A stretch of 64,000 bases of DNA from CAVRAW01 sp963716135 (GCA_963716135.1 OY970289.1:310001-374000); one strand, 5' to 3'. Positions 1 through 11,543 are shown, counted from the stretch's first letter. Notes: a model not told the origin generated them from the sequence alone. Translations and numbers: made by a program.

Positions 1-453
1 TCGTTTTTGACCGGCAACGAGTATCGCTATTCGCCGATCAGCCCGTTGTACTTGTATGGGCGCTGCCAGGATTTCGCGCTGCAGCGCATTCGGCAATCGA
101 TCAACGAGCGGCTGCACCTGCGGCTGTGGGCCACGCCGCTGCGATTTCACGGCCTGCCGGTGTGGATCGGCCAGATCAGCCGCGACATTGGCGTGCGATT
201 TACCTGGCGCACGTGGAATCTGACGACGCATCGCATCGACGCGGAAGTCGACGAGGCGCGCGACTACGTGATTGAAGACCTCTTACAAGCCGAGCGATTG
301 GAAATGGCGGGATACCTGGACGGCGTTGGCGCGTGCGATGCGAATTCGCCGCGCCATAATCTCACCGGCGATCCTTATTTCACCGACGGTAAGCGGGCGG
401 CAGTGCTGCTGTCGCCGACGAGGACGACGCCGAAGTTTGTGGGATGGAGTTAG
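1..453 (+). CDS. LssY C-terminal domain protein (5' end outside window)
   Basis: The reading frame is already open at base 1, so this is the C-terminal part (about 150 residues) of a longer gene. The residues resemble the LssY C-terminal domain: an N-E-Y-R-Y-S-P-I-S-P-L-Y segment, then a W-A-T-P-L-R-F / P-V-W-I-G-Q-I-S-R-D-I-G stretch, then D-E-A-R-D-Y-V-I-E-D-L. In characterised genomes this domain follows a membrane PAP2/DedA-like part; its biochemical role is not established. No start codon is assigned because upstream sequence is missing. A GA-rich repeat tract begins right at the stop codon. Confidence 0.7.
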   Translation, partial: SFLTGNEYRYSPISPLYLYGRCQDFALQRIRQSINERLHLRLWATPLRFHGLPVWIGQISRDIGVRFTWRTWNLTTHRIDAEVDEARDYVIEDLLQAERLEMAGYLDGVGACDANSPRHNLTGDPYFTDGKRAAVLLSPTRTTPKFVGWS

Positions 454-1082
454 GAAGTAGTAAGTAGGATTTAGGAAGTAGGAAGGCGGAAGGCGGCGGA
501 ATGGCATAGGCGGCAGTTGCCACGAAAAACACAAAGAGTCGCGAAAAAATTTGGCGCTCGTCCGCCGCGGCGGGTCGGGCCCTTCGACTGGTTAGCGATT
601 GCTTGGGGCAGGCCCCTTTCTGAACCTGCTTAGGGCTTGTGCTTTGAGTCGAAGCAAAAATAGCGATGGTTGCGAGCCGTCGCCGACAAGCGTCGATCGG
701 GATCGGAGTCCACGACTTTCTCGCTTGCCTGCCCGACCGGCCACATGAGCAATCGAGCCTCATCGAGACTCGGCTACGTGGCGGACGAGCCCCTGGGTTA
801 GTGCCTGATGGTAACCGCCCCGAGTCATTTCTCCCTACACGCTAACCCCGTGACAGGGTGATCCCAGGCGGCGAAAGGCTTCCCGATGTCGGCACGCCAG
901 AGGCGGACATCCTAGTCCGGCATACTACTTTGGCTGAGCTCAATCGACTTGCTTGCGTACAAGCCGGTGGCCGCATCGTCTGAGTGTTGTGTAGCACGAA
1001 AGTGGCTCAGTTGGCAATGAAGTTTTTGGGCCAGCTTGGAGCGCGGTCTAGTGGCCCCAGATGAACGCGATGGGAACCTGAG
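454..1082. other. Intergenic region with GA-rich repeat tract, no gene seen
   Basis: About 630 bases separate two convergent genes. Bases 450-496 are a purine-rich tract built from repeated ggaagtag/aggcgga units, and 516-548 carries an A-rich cacgaaaaacacaaag segment resembling planctomycete intergenic repeats. The short reading frames inside have no recognisable family or ribosome-binding site. I see no RNA gene. Confidence 0.6.
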
Positions 1083-1997
1083 CTATCGCATTCTGCCGAA
1101 CACGAATATGCCGACGACACCAATCGCAGCCAAAACGAGACCGGAAGGTTCTGGCACCGCAAAAGTCATAAAGGTAGGAAGGCTGGTGCCGGTGACGAAA
1201 ACTGATCGGTTTCCGCTGGGATCGAATTTGTAAATAGTTCCATTGTAGTTGTCGGAAACAAAAACGTTGTCGCTCGGATCGATAGCGATTCCGGCAGCGA
1301 ACTGAAATCCATCGCCGATCGTGCCGAATGTTGTTCGAGTACCGTCGGGCGTGAACTTGTAGATATTCCTAACTCCACTTCTCGCTTCATATAGGTTTCC
1401 ATCCGAATCAAAGGCCAAGCCGAATCCATTAGTGTCAGACGAGAAGAGGATTGGGGTGCCGTCGGGTGCGATCTTGTAAATGCCCGCGTACGTCGCTGCG
1501 AACAGATTTCCATCATCGTCGAACGCCAAACCATTGATGCCAACCTGTTGTCCGACATCAAGAAACGAGGATTTCACCCCGCCGGGTGTGAATTTATAGA
1601 TAATTCCGCGACGACTGGACGAACTCTGATCACCGTTGTCTGCTTCGTAGATGTTACCACTAACGTCGATCGCCAAGCCCTGTGGGTAGCTGAGGCCTGT
1701 AGCGAAAGTTGACATGGAGCCGATTGGCGAGAACTTATAGATACTCCCATTCCCGGCGCCGCCATTGGTGAACGCTGATACAAAAAGGTTGCCAGCCGGA
1801 TCGAACGTTAGACCTTCGGTAACTTCTCCGGGAACAGTGACGTAAGTCGATCGACTTCCACTTGGGCTGTATACTACGACCTTACCTGGAGCCGGCGCCT
1901 CTGAGACGAAGAGGTCCGCTGCTGGCGCACTTCGAATAACGGTCGCGATCGCCAGGAGAGAAACAACCAAGGTGGCACGCGCGCGCCTATGAATCAC
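1083..1997 (-). CDS. PEP-CTERM sorted beta-propeller (NHL/SMP-30-like) protein
   Basis: An exported protein of about 304 residues. The N-terminus is a signal peptide (basic start, then a hydrophobic stretch ending near S-A-P-A-A). The body has six or more repeats of the type G-L-A-F-D-x-x-G-N-L-Y/F and I-Y-K-F-x-P-x-G, the pattern of NHL/SMP-30 propeller blades. The C-terminus has the PEP-CTERM tripartite signal: V-P-E-P, a hydrophobic helix, and a final R-M-R. The family suggests surface or exopolysaccharide-associated export via an exosortase. The GTG start at 1997 is preferred because a gggag ribosome-binding site lies about 8 bases upstream; a TTG two codons earlier is too close to it. 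The substrate is unknown. Confidence 0.85.
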   Translation of the reverse strand: MIHRRARATLVVSLLAIATVIRSAPAADLFVSEAPAPGKVVVYSPSGSRSTYVTVPGEVTEGLTFDPAGNLFVSAFTNGGAGNGSIYKFSPIGSMSTFATGLSYPQGLAIDVSGNIYEADNGDQSSSSRRGIIYKFTPGGVKSSFLDVGQQVGINGLAFDDDGNLFAATYAGIYKIAPDGTPILFSSDTNGFGLAFDSDGNLYEARSGVRNIYKFTPDGTRTTFGTIGDGFQFAAGIAIDPSDNVFVSDNYNGTIYKFDPSGNRSVFVTGTSLPTFMTFAVPEPSGLVLAAIGVVGIFVFGRMR

Positions 1998-2152
1998 GAG
2001 CAATTCTCCCGTCCAAAGCGAGTGTACACCGCCCTTAGTTTAACTGTTGGAGGGGATGGGTCAAAACAAATTCGAAACGTCGATGCTTTTTCGGCGGCAA
2101 GATTATCTTTCTGGCACAATGACGTGCGTTTTAGCGCGCGTTTTTTCGACCC

Positions 2153-2180
2153 TTGTCGGTTACTTGGAAAGCGATATAAT
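2153..2180 (+). promoter_or_regulatory. Candidate rRNA promoter P1 (sigma-70 type)
   Basis: TTGTCG at 2153-2158 and a perfect TATAAT at 2175-2180 are separated by 16 bases. It points toward the 23S gene about 650 bases downstream and is divergent from the PEP-CTERM gene. Confidence 0.6.
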
Positions 2181-2285
2181 CGAGATCAGCCTGGTCCGCC
2201 TGTCCTTGGCGACAGTGTTTCCCCTGCGGGAGCTAAGTCAAAACGGCGGAACATCTTTGGTTCGCTTATCTTCGGCGGACAGTGC

Positions 2286-2314
2286 TTTACAGGCGGCGGT
2301 GGGTTTGGTACATT
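2286..2314 (+). promoter_or_regulatory. Candidate rRNA promoter P2 (sigma-70 type)
   Basis: TTTACA at 2286-2291 and TACATT at 2309-2314, spaced by 17 bases. Tandem promoters are common for rRNA units. This one is weaker by consensus than P1. Confidence 0.4.
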
Positions 2315-2491
2315 TTGCGGTTTGCCATTTGGAGGCGCTTTTTCCAGATGGAGCAACTCAGAGATTAGTGGCCGATGCTGCAGTTCGTCTGCAACTTCGG
2401 CCTCTGCTCTCTGAGAGTAGTTCGGGGGTGGCTCGGCGGAGGTGTTGGTCCCTGCAGGGAACGACACCAACGGCGAGCGGCTTCCGGAACC

Positions 2492-2505
2492 GGTCTTTGA
2501 CAATT
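2492..2505 (+). promoter_or_regulatory. boxA-like rRNA antitermination signal
   Basis: The segment ggtctttgacaatt matches the boxA-type element found ahead of rRNA genes in many bacteria (compare tgctctttaaca in Escherichia coli). It lies downstream of both candidate promoters and about 350 bases before 23S, consistent with a Nus-factor antitermination leader. Confidence 0.55.
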
Positions 2506-2623
2506 GAGTTGTTGGATAATTGGCATCTTGATTGAACTGTGTGGTGCATCACTCTCAAGGTGATGTTTCCAAACATGTTCTTCCAAGGCTCTTAGATAAT
2601 CGATGTTGGACGATTGCCACGTT

Positions 2624-2642
2624 CCCGACCGACACGGTCGGG
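2624..2642. repeat. Palindromic repeat (family A), copy 1
   Basis: Perfect 8-base arms CCCGACCG / CGGTCGGG around an ACA loop. The same 19-base palindrome plus the following ctat occurs again at 56678-56700, 54 kb away between prmC and murA. Here it lies inside the transcribed rRNA leader. Confidence 0.85.
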
Positions 2643-2792
2643 CTATGTAGCAGTCGGACAATGGCGATGATTTTGGAAATTCGTTACTTAATATGGTCAC
2701 GGGGCCGGCGCGCTTGCCGGCGATGGTGGCCAATTGGATCCAGTAGCAGCCGAGATTGATGCTTTTGAAATTGGTTGACACGGTTGGTCCCA

Positions 2793-2823
<31 letters not shown>

Positions 2824-2844
2824 AGCGAGAGAGCGTTCGATTTA

Positions 2845-5786
<2,942 letters not shown>

Positions 5787-5934
5787 ATATCAAGCGCTCT
5801 CATATCGGAGAGCGGCTGATACTGGAAAGTACGATTTCCAAAGCATTACCTCGGGCATTAGCCCGGGGCTAAGAGCAGCCAATTACCAACAACACAATCA
5901 AGACGGATTCCGCTTTACCGCGGGTCCGCCTTTT

Positions 5935-6041
5935 TCCGGCGACCATATCCGAAAGGTCACACCCGTCCCCATTCCGAACACGGTAGTTAAGCTTTCGGAG
6001 CCGATGGTAGTTCCAAAAGAGCGAGAGTAGGTATCGCCGGA
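5935..6041 (+). rRNA. rrf: 5S ribosomal RNA
   Basis: A region of about 107 bases starting tccggcgacc and ending ggtatcgccgga, whose ends pair. The internal cacacccgtccccattccgaacacgg block is the usual 5S core. It sits about 150 bases after the 23S 3' end and is followed directly by a strong terminator. Confidence 0.95.
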
Positions 6042-6051
6042 TCAATTCAAA

Positions 6052-6089
6052 AAAAGCCCCGTTGGCCAAAAGCCGCGGGGCTTTTTTGT
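6052..6089 (+). terminator. rRNA operon intrinsic terminator
   Basis: AAGCCCCG and CGGGGCTT arms flank a ttggccaaaagccg loop region, followed by a run of T. It starts about 10 bases after 5S. Confidence 0.85.
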
Positions 6090-6233
6090 TGCGCGGGGGG
6101 CGGAATGCATTGCGTGGGACGTTGCTAGCAGCGAGATTGGTTTCATTTATGCCCCCCTTTAGGTCGATATAGCCTTCCACGCCGCGCAGGGGGGCCGAGC
6201 CTGCGGCGCAGCATCTCTTTCCAGGAGGTCTGC

Positions 6234-7244
6234 GTGAAATCGGCCTTAGCAACGATCGCCATCGTCCCCCGCGAGCGGTTTAGTTTCGCGGCACAGTCTC
6301 TCGACAATATTCTCGCGGCCACGTCCGGCCCGTACGAACTGCTGTACGTCGATGGCGGCTCGCCGCCGGAAGTGCGTCAGCGCATCGCCCATCAGGCTCA
6401 AGCCCATCGCTTTCGCCTGTTTCGCACCGACGAGTATTTGAGCCCCAACCAGGCGCGCAACCTCGCGGCGGCAAACATCCAGACCAAGTACGTCGTATTC
6501 ATCGATAACGACGCGATGGTTTCGCCGGGTTGGCTAGAGGCGCTGGTCGATTGCGCCGAGCAAACGGACGCCTGGGTCGTCGGACCGATTTACTGCGAGC
6601 AGTTTCCGATCGCCCAGCGGATTCACATGGCCGGCGGCGACGCGAGGTTTGTCGAGCAAAACGGCCGCCGTATCTTTCAGGAAGCGCACCGATTCTATGG
6701 AGAATCGCTGGATGAGATTCGCCCCCGTTTGCGCCGTGAGCCCACCGAGCAAATTGAGTTCCACTGCGCTTTGCTGCGGCGCGATGTGTTCGATCGGCTG
6801 GGCCCCTTGGACGAAAAGCTGTTCAGTGCCGCCGAGCACACCGATCTGTGCTTGCTGGCTCGGGCCGCGGGAGGTGAGGTCTACGTCGAACCGAACTCGG
6901 TCGTCACCTACATTCCACCTCCGCCGCTGACAAAGACCGACTTGCCGTTTTACCTTCTGCGCTGGTGCGATGCCTGGAACCGGGCATCGGTGGAACGATT
7001 TCGAGCCAAGTGGAACCTGTCGATGGATGATCCTGGCATGGCCGAGTTGCTGAAATGGCTTGGCGACCATCGCCGACTTGCCTGGCATTCCGTGAGCCGG
7101 GTATTGCGAAGCGTCGGTCGCAAGCCGGGGCGCTGGATCGACAAGTATCTCATTCCACCGATCGAACAATCGATCAACCGCCGGCACTTCCCCACCGCTT
7201 TTTTGACGCAGGTTTCCACAAGCGTTCTGTCCCCCGCCGCATGA
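6234..7244 (+). CDS. Family 2 glycosyltransferase
   Basis: 336 residues with a GT-A fold signature: N-terminal S-A-L-A-T-I-A-I-V-P-R-E-R, the Y-V-D-G-G-S segment, and a metal-binding D-N-D (F-I-D-N-D-A) near residue 92. It probably transfers a sugar from a nucleotide donor onto a surface polysaccharide or glycan. The GTG start at 6234 follows an aggaggt ribosome-binding site at good spacing. Its stop overlaps the ATG of a possible early start of the next gene by four bases (ATGA), suggesting coupling. It is first in a three-gene cluster with an HD-like protein and a second GT2 gene. Donor and acceptor are not predictable. Confidence 0.85.
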   Translation: MKSALATIAIVPRERFSFAAQSLDNILAATSGPYELLYVDGGSPPEVRQRIAHQAQAHRFRLFRTDEYLSPNQARNLAAANIQTKYVVFIDNDAMVSPGWLEALVDCAEQTDAWVVGPIYCEQFPIAQRIHMAGGDARFVEQNGRRIFQEAHRFYGESLDEIRPRLRREPTEQIEFHCALLRRDVFDRLGPLDEKLFSAAEHTDLCLLARAAGGEVYVEPNSVVTYIPPPPLTKTDLPFYLLRWCDAWNRASVERFRAKWNLSMDDPGMAELLKWLGDHRRLAWHSVSRVLRSVGRKPGRWIDKYLIPPIEQSINRRHFPTAFLTQVSTSVLSPAA

Positions 7245-7276
7245 TGTCTGACAACGACCACGAAAGGTCCCTCCGA

Positions 7277-8023
7277 ATGAATAACTACGCACAAACCAAC
7301 CTGCAGCTGTATGGTCAGATGCTTTCGTCGGAGCGTCCGGAACAGGAATCAAAACTGGCACGGGACGCATATGAGCTGGCCATGTGCCTATTCGCTTCAC
7401 AATATCGGGGCAATGGTAAACCCTTCGTGTCGCATTTAGTTGGCGTGGCCAGCATTCTGACCGCACAGCGGCGCCCGATCGACGCCATCACCGCGGGATT
7501 ACTGCATTCGGTGTACACCTTCGGAGAATTTGGCGACGGCACGCGTGGAATCAAGAAACGAAAGCGCAATGAAGTGCGCAACGTGGTGGGTGCGGCGGCG
7601 GAAGAATTGATCGTGCAATACACATTGATTGATTGGAACCTTCCCACGCTGCGCGATTTTCAGTCACGCGCCGCAATGCTTACCGCGGCCCAAAAGGATG
7701 TGTTAGCGATCAAGGCGGCCGATGTGCTGGAAGATCATTTGGATCGGGGCCTGGACTATATTCCAACAAAGCATCTTGCTTCAAAAACGGACAATATCGC
7801 GTTGTTGGAGGCGCTGATCGCTTTGAGCCGCGAAGCTGGACACGCGGAAATCGCGGCGGAATTGCAATCTGTCAGCACGCAGTCTCCGAAATGGCAGATC
7901 CCCACGACTTTGACTACGACTCGTTCGAGCTCTTTTTTGGCGGCGCCGCGTTCGCATTGCAAGCGGATGCTGCCTCGCGTGAATCGAAGATTATCGCGTT
8001 GGTTTCGCGCCAAGGCGGCGTGA
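7277..8023 (+). CDS. Degenerate HD-domain (RelA/SpoT HD-like) protein
   Basis: 248 residues from the ATG at 7277, which has a gaaagg ribosome-binding site; an alternative ATG at 7241 overlaps the upstream stop (ATGA). The segment K-P-F-V-S-H-L-V-G-V-A-S-I-L followed by I-T-A-G-L-L-H-S-V-Y resembles the HD fold of RelA/SpoT hydrolases, but the second metal-binding pair is H-S rather than H-D, so hydrolase activity is doubtful. Its position between two glycosyltransferases suggests a role tied to surface glycan synthesis. The last 40 or so residues are basic and low in family similarity. The alternative frame from 7892 reads equally well as protein up to about 8080, so a frameshift near 7890 is possible. 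Confidence 0.65.
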   Translation: MNNYAQTNLQLYGQMLSSERPEQESKLARDAYELAMCLFASQYRGNGKPFVSHLVGVASILTAQRRPIDAITAGLLHSVYTFGEFGDGTRGIKKRKRNEVRNVVGAAAEELIVQYTLIDWNLPTLRDFQSRAAMLTAAQKDVLAIKAADVLEDHLDRGLDYIPTKHLASKTDNIALLEALIALSREAGHAEIAAELQSVSTQSPKWQIPTTLTTTRSSSFLAAPRSHCKRMLPRVNRRLSRWFRAKAA

Positions 8024-8077
8024 GCTTTTCCGTTCTATACGCACCGATCGTTCGCCTTGCACCCGCGGTTCTAAAGC

Positions 8078-9049
8078 ATGAAAGCAACAAGCATCGTCAC
8101 CGTCGTGCCGTTCTTCAATCGGCGGCATACGATTTTAGCGACGCTCAACCGCATCCGATTGCAAACCGTCCGTCCGGCGCAATTGATTGTGGTGGACGAC
8201 GGTTCGAGCGACGGCGGCGGCGAATTGGTGCGGCAGTGGATCGACCAGGTTCGTGGGTCGTTGAATTCTCGCTTGGTACGGCAGGTTCATTCGGGAGCGG
8301 GCATCGCAAGAAACTACGGACTTTCGCAATGCGGGCCAAGCGAATTTGTGGCCTTTCTCGATTCCGACGATCTTTGGCCGGCCGACTTTTTGGAGCGTAC
8401 CTTGGCTGCGCACGCCGCCCACGAGGGGGCGGTGGCCGCAACGTGCGATCAGCGAATTGTCTTCGCCGAAGATCGTCCCACTGAAAGCAGGGACTGTTCC
8501 GGCCTGAGCGTGACTCCCAGCCTGTGGATGCTCGAGTTCGGCGCTGGGGTTGCGTCGTCCACGCTGTTTCGACGCCGGGCGATCGAACGTCGAGGCGGAT
8601 TCCCTCCCCTGCTCTCCGGCGAAGATGCCGCGTTATTCTTGCCGCTGAGTCTTGATGGGCGTTGGTTGCACGTGCCGGGTGAGCCCGTCACTTTTCATCG
8701 AGGATTGGCTCGGCGACTTGGAGATGAAGGAAATCTGTCTCTGAAATTCGCCGACAACCATCGCATGTGGGCCAAGATTCATGAGGAATTTTTCACCATC
8801 GGCGATGGTCGCGCACTGGCCGCCCGCTCCGAGTGCAAGCAACTGATGGCCGCCGCCTGGTACCGGGCAGGAAAGGAATTGTGTCAGAATCAAGCCCCGC
8901 GGGAAGTGCTCGAATGTTTTCGAAAGTCTTGGGCCTGGAATCCGTGGCGGCGCAGATGCGGTTTCCGGATAGTGCGCACATGGATCAAAACCCTCGGCCG
9001 GCGCGGTGCAACCTGTCCTTCTGAACGCCTCGCCACGGCAGCGATGTAG
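8078..9049 (+). CDS. Family 2 glycosyltransferase
   Basis: 323 residues. Begins with the GT2 pattern S-I-V-T-V-V-P-F-F-N-R-R, then V-V-D-D-G-S-S-D-G and G-A-G-I-A-R-N-Y-G-L, and has the metal-binding D-S-D in F-L-D-S-D-D-L-W at about residue 95. G-E-D-A-A-L-F later matches the acceptor-side ED motif. It starts 54 bases after the HD-like gene and ends the cluster at a bidirectional terminator. Likely a surface glycan glycosyltransferase; sugar specificity unknown. Confidence 0.88.
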   Translation: MKATSIVTVVPFFNRRHTILATLNRIRLQTVRPAQLIVVDDGSSDGGGELVRQWIDQVRGSLNSRLVRQVHSGAGIARNYGLSQCGPSEFVAFLDSDDLWPADFLERTLAAHAAHEGAVAATCDQRIVFAEDRPTESRDCSGLSVTPSLWMLEFGAGVASSTLFRRRAIERRGGFPPLLSGEDAALFLPLSLDGRWLHVPGEPVTFHRGLARRLGDEGNLSLKFADNHRMWAKIHEEFFTIGDGRALAARSECKQLMAAAWYRAGKELCQNQAPREVLECFRKSWAWNPWRRRCGFRIVRTWIKTLGRRGATCPSERLATAAM

Positions 9050-9065
9050 GATCGGCTCACCTAGC

Positions 9066-9103
9066 AAAAAAGCCCCGCTGGCCTTTGCGGCCAGCAGGGC
9101 TTT
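9066..9103. terminator. Bidirectional intrinsic terminator
   Basis: AAAGCCCcGCTGGCC pairs with GGCCAGCaGGGCTTT around a short tttgc loop, with A- and T-runs on the two sides. It serves the glycosyltransferase cluster on plus and the small gene at 9135-9347 on minus. Confidence 0.8.
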
Positions 9104-9134
9104 CTATGCGTGTACAGCTCTTACGTTGTTCCGT

Positions 9135-9347
9135 TTACACGTGCCACTCGTAATCGTCTTCGTGGCCGGCGGTCACGCCAAAGGCCAGGCGGTCGGCGAT
9201 TTTTTGCACGATCGGCTTGGGGACGCACGCTTTGGGCGTGCATTTGAAACGCCGCGAGGGGGCATCAGCGACTTTGTTCGGCAGAATGCCGCGAAACTGA
9301 ACCGTTCCAATCCCGACACCATTTTGACTGACTTCAACTGTGTGCAT
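9135..9347 (-). CDS. Small hypothetical protein (70 aa)
   Basis: The start at 9347 is set by a perfect AGGAGG seven bases upstream, strong evidence that this small gene is translated. The product has no membrane segment or obvious family; it contains F-K-C-T-P-K-A-C-V-P-K-P (two cysteines) in the middle and an acidic/aromatic C-terminus H-E-D-D-Y-E-W-H-V. It is flanked by terminators on both sides, so it is probably monocistronic. Function unknown. Confidence 0.6.
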   Translation of the reverse strand: MHTVEVSQNGVGIGTVQFRGILPNKVADAPSRRFKCTPKACVPKPIVQKIADRLAFGVTAGHEDDYEWHV

Positions 9348-9363
9348 CAACGCACCTCCTTCA

Positions 9364-9393
9364 AAAGAAAAAGCCGCCCAGATAGGCGGCTTT
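9364..9393 (-). terminator. Intrinsic terminator upstream of the 70-aa gene
   Basis: GCCGCC / GGCGGC arms with a six-base loop; on the minus strand the hairpin is followed by tttttctttt. It probably ends the transcript of the 95-aa gene at 9509-9796. Confidence 0.7.
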
Positions 9394-9508
9394 GCAATGT
9401 CGTCTAAGTAGGTAACCGGCCCACGATCACTCCTTCAATTATACCACCAAATCGAGGTAGAACACCAATGCAAAACGCGGGTTTAGCGGCCGATTTCGAA
9501 GAAAATGC

Positions 9509-9796
9509 TCACGGAATCGCGTTCCATTCGTCGCATTCGTGATCCAGCCACTGCCGTAGCTTGCCGTAATAATGCCGCGCCGTCTCGCCGGCTGTCGGCG
9601 CGCAGTCGCCGAACAGCTGCACTCGCCGGCAGAGATCAGCCTTTCCGTGCGGAGTGTTCGCCAGTTGCCGAATGAAAGCCTGCAAGTCGGCCAGCCGCTC
9701 TTCGAGTTGCAGTTCAGCGGGCAAGTTCGCGCGTCGAATTCGCGCTTGCCGCGCCAGCTCGTGATCTTCCGCGCTCGACTTGTGATAGCGATGCAT
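9509..9796 (-). CDS. Small hypothetical protein, helical and charged (95 aa)
   Basis: 95 residues, rich in R, E, Q and L, with a likely helical segment L-E-E-R-L-A-D-L-Q-A-F-I-R-Q-L-A; cysteines at L-C-R-R and G-D-C. No recognised domain. A terminator lies just downstream, on the correct strand, supporting a real transcription unit. Function unknown. Confidence 0.45.
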   Translation of the reverse strand: MHRYHKSSAEDHELARQARIRRANLPAELQLEERLADLQAFIRQLANTPHGKADLCRRVQLFGDCAPTAGETARHYYGKLRQWLDHECDEWNAIP

Positions 9797-10163
9797 CGTA
9801 TACGCCCCTTTTCAAGATTCGGTGCTACCTCGAGCTATCGCCTCATCATATCAGTCGCCGCAGCCGGAATAGGGGAAAATCTGGGAAAATTCCGCTGGGG
9901 AGGAAATGCCGAAAACCCCTTCATTCCTCGTCTGAATTGCCACAATGCATGCATGGCAGCGGGAATCCGCTCTATCATTCCCGGACGTACATGCTAGACT
10001 TCTGGCAGTCGGTTTGACGATGTGCTCGCAGCGATTGCTTCTGAAAGCCCGCTGCCTCTCTTTCGCCTTGCCCACTTGGCGGGCCGCCAATTTGGTCCCT
10101 TTCATTCGACCCTGAAAGTTTAGTTTGGGTCGGTTACGTTTCTAAGTTTTAAGGAGTTCTACA
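9797..10163 (+). other. Intergenic/5' leader of the RRM gene
   Basis: About 370 bases between divergent genes. Close to the RRM gene a hairpin with CGACCC (10107-10112) and GGGTCG (10127-10132) lies about 25 bases before the ribosome-binding site. A long, structured leader is typical of cold-inducible RNA-binding protein genes, but I see no other defined element. Confidence 0.4.
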
Positions 10164-10490
10164 GTGGGTAAGCGATTGTATGTTGGTAACCTGAGTTACA
10201 ACGTCACGAACGAAAGTCTGGAAGAATTGTTTGCACAATTTGGCGCCGTGCAAAGTGCACAGGTCGTCCAAGACCGCGACTCGGGGCGCAGCAAGGGCTT
10301 TGGGTTCGTGGAAATGGGCGACGACAACGCCGCTCAGGAAGCCATTCGCGGCCTGAACGAAAAAGAGCACGATGGCCGTCCTCTCACCGTCAACGAAGCT
10401 CGTCCGCGCGAAGAGCGCAGCGGCAGCGGCGGACGCGGTGGATACGGCGGGGGCGGCGGCGGCGGACGCGGCGGCTACGGCCGGCGCTAG
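10164..10490 (+). CDS. RRM-type RNA-binding protein with glycine-rich tail
   Basis: 108 residues. The RRM covers about residues 2-80: RNP2 is L-Y-V-G-N-L (residues 4-9) and RNP1 is K-G-F-G-F-V-E-M (about 47-54), both complete, so RNA binding is expected. The C-terminal 25 residues are a Gly/Arg/Tyr-rich R-G-G-Y-G-G-G-G tail like that of cyanobacterial and planctomycete cold-inducible Rbp proteins. GTG start with aaggag nine bases upstream. Probably an RNA chaperone; cold induction is inferred from the family and leader, not shown. Confidence 0.93.
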   Translation: MGKRLYVGNLSYNVTNESLEELFAQFGAVQSAQVVQDRDSGRSKGFGFVEMGDDNAAQEAIRGLNEKEHDGRPLTVNEARPREERSGSGGRGGYGGGGGGGRGGYGRR

Positions 10491-10687
10491 TCCGAAGCGG
10501 TGTTAACAGATTTGGTCTATCGCCCACGGAAGGGGCGATATCTACGGCTACGAATTGCGCGATATCCGCGCAAGGTTGATGTTCCCAGGTTGGGAGCGAA
10601 TTCAACTGCCTGACTGGCTGCGCACGGCCGTTGCCCGAAGACCACGGGCAGCGGACCATGCCGCGGCCCTTTTAGAAAGGCGCACCG

Positions 10688-10954
10688 ATGTTGCGCGATA
10701 TCGACTATGCGGCCGTGGCGGTGAAAACCGCGATTGTGGAAAAGTTCGGCCGGCAAAACGCTCTGGAAAATCTACAAGTCATCGCCAATGAAGACACGAT
10801 CTCGGTTGTCGATGGCGAACATTCGGCGGAAGGAACTCGCGACAATCTTTTGATCGCCTTGCGGAAAGCCGGTTCGTACGAGAACTTTTGGCAAGTTGTT
10901 CCGCAGGTCGCCGACCCAGGACCAATGCGCGAGACCCGAGGGAGCATTCATTGA
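10688..10954 (+). CDS. Conserved small hypothetical protein (88 aa)
   Basis: 88 residues starting L-R-D-I-D-Y-A-A-V-A-V-K-T-A-I-V-E-K-F-G with a mixed helix/strand appearance and a D-N-L-L-I-A-L-R-K-A-G helix. An agaaagg ribosome-binding site precedes the ATG. Its stop overlaps the ATG of the next gene (TGATG), so the pair is translationally coupled. I do not recognise the family. Confidence 0.6.
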   Translation: MLRDIDYAAVAVKTAIVEKFGRQNALENLQVIANEDTISVVDGEHSAEGTRDNLLIALRKAGSYENFWQVVPQVADPGPMRETRGSIH

Positions 10955-11256
10955 TGGCACATAAACGTCATTACAGCCGCAGGAATCAACGACCGCCATC
11001 TGCCGGACCCAGAGTCAGCGTTCCCGTGCGGGCGCCGGTAGCCCGCGAACCCAAAGTGCCCACGCAATACGGCAAGCCGTTCATTTTGTTGGAAGATCAA
11101 TCGTACAACACGTTCGAATACGCCTCCGGAGCGTGGGTGCCGTATGCCTTGAGCATTGCCCAGTGCCGTGAGGATTATCTGGTCAAGGAATTGCCGCAGA
11201 AGGTGAACGGCAAGACCCGATACGAAATCCGCTGCCCGTTGCCGGCGGCTGATTAA
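10954..11256 (+). CDS. Small basic hypothetical protein (100 aa)
   Basis: The ATG at 10954 overlaps the upstream stop, which favours it over an earlier in-frame start at 10888. The N-terminal 35 residues are Arg/Pro-rich (H-K-R-H-Y-S-R-R-N-Q-R); the rest forms a compact domain with K-P-F-I-L-L-E-D, F-E-Y-A-S-G-A-W-V-P-Y and Y-E-I-R-C-P-L-P. Middle of a run of three small genes on one strand. Function unknown. Confidence 0.55.
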   Translation: MAHKRHYSRRNQRPPSAGPRVSVPVRAPVAREPKVPTQYGKPFILLEDQSYNTFEYASGAWVPYALSIAQCREDYLVKELPQKVNGKTRYEIRCPLPAAD

Positions 11257-11282
11257 TAATCCCCTGCCCTTCGGAACCAAAC

Positions 11283-11504
11283 ATGGGAATTCTAACGCGC
11301 AAGCAAGGCCAGACGTTTGTCATCTCTTCGGACCACAATCCGCTGGATGCGCTGGGCCGACGGCCCGCACGCCGGCTCGACGAACCGTATCAAGTGTGGA
11401 CCGGCGCCACCTGGTCGGCCAACAATGACGACGCGATGATGTTCGAATCGCTGGACGACGCCGACGAATACGTGCGGGCCAACTACGCCCGCGTCAGCGG
11501 GTAA
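11283..11504 (+). CDS. Small hypothetical protein (73 aa)
   Basis: 73 residues, 26 bases after the previous gene. Contains Y-Q-V-W-T-G-A-T-W-S and an acidic C-terminal helix D-D-A-D-E-Y-V-R-A-N-Y. The aromatic x-x-W segment loosely resembles the F-E-Y-A-S-G-A-W part of the upstream protein, so the two might share an origin; this is weak. Function unknown. Confidence 0.5.
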   Translation: MGILTRKQGQTFVISSDHNPLDALGRRPARRLDEPYQVWTGATWSANNDDAMMFESLDDADEYVRANYARVSG

Positions 11505-11543
11505 GGTTGCTTGAAAAAGTCGCCTCAGGCGGAGGCCTGATTC

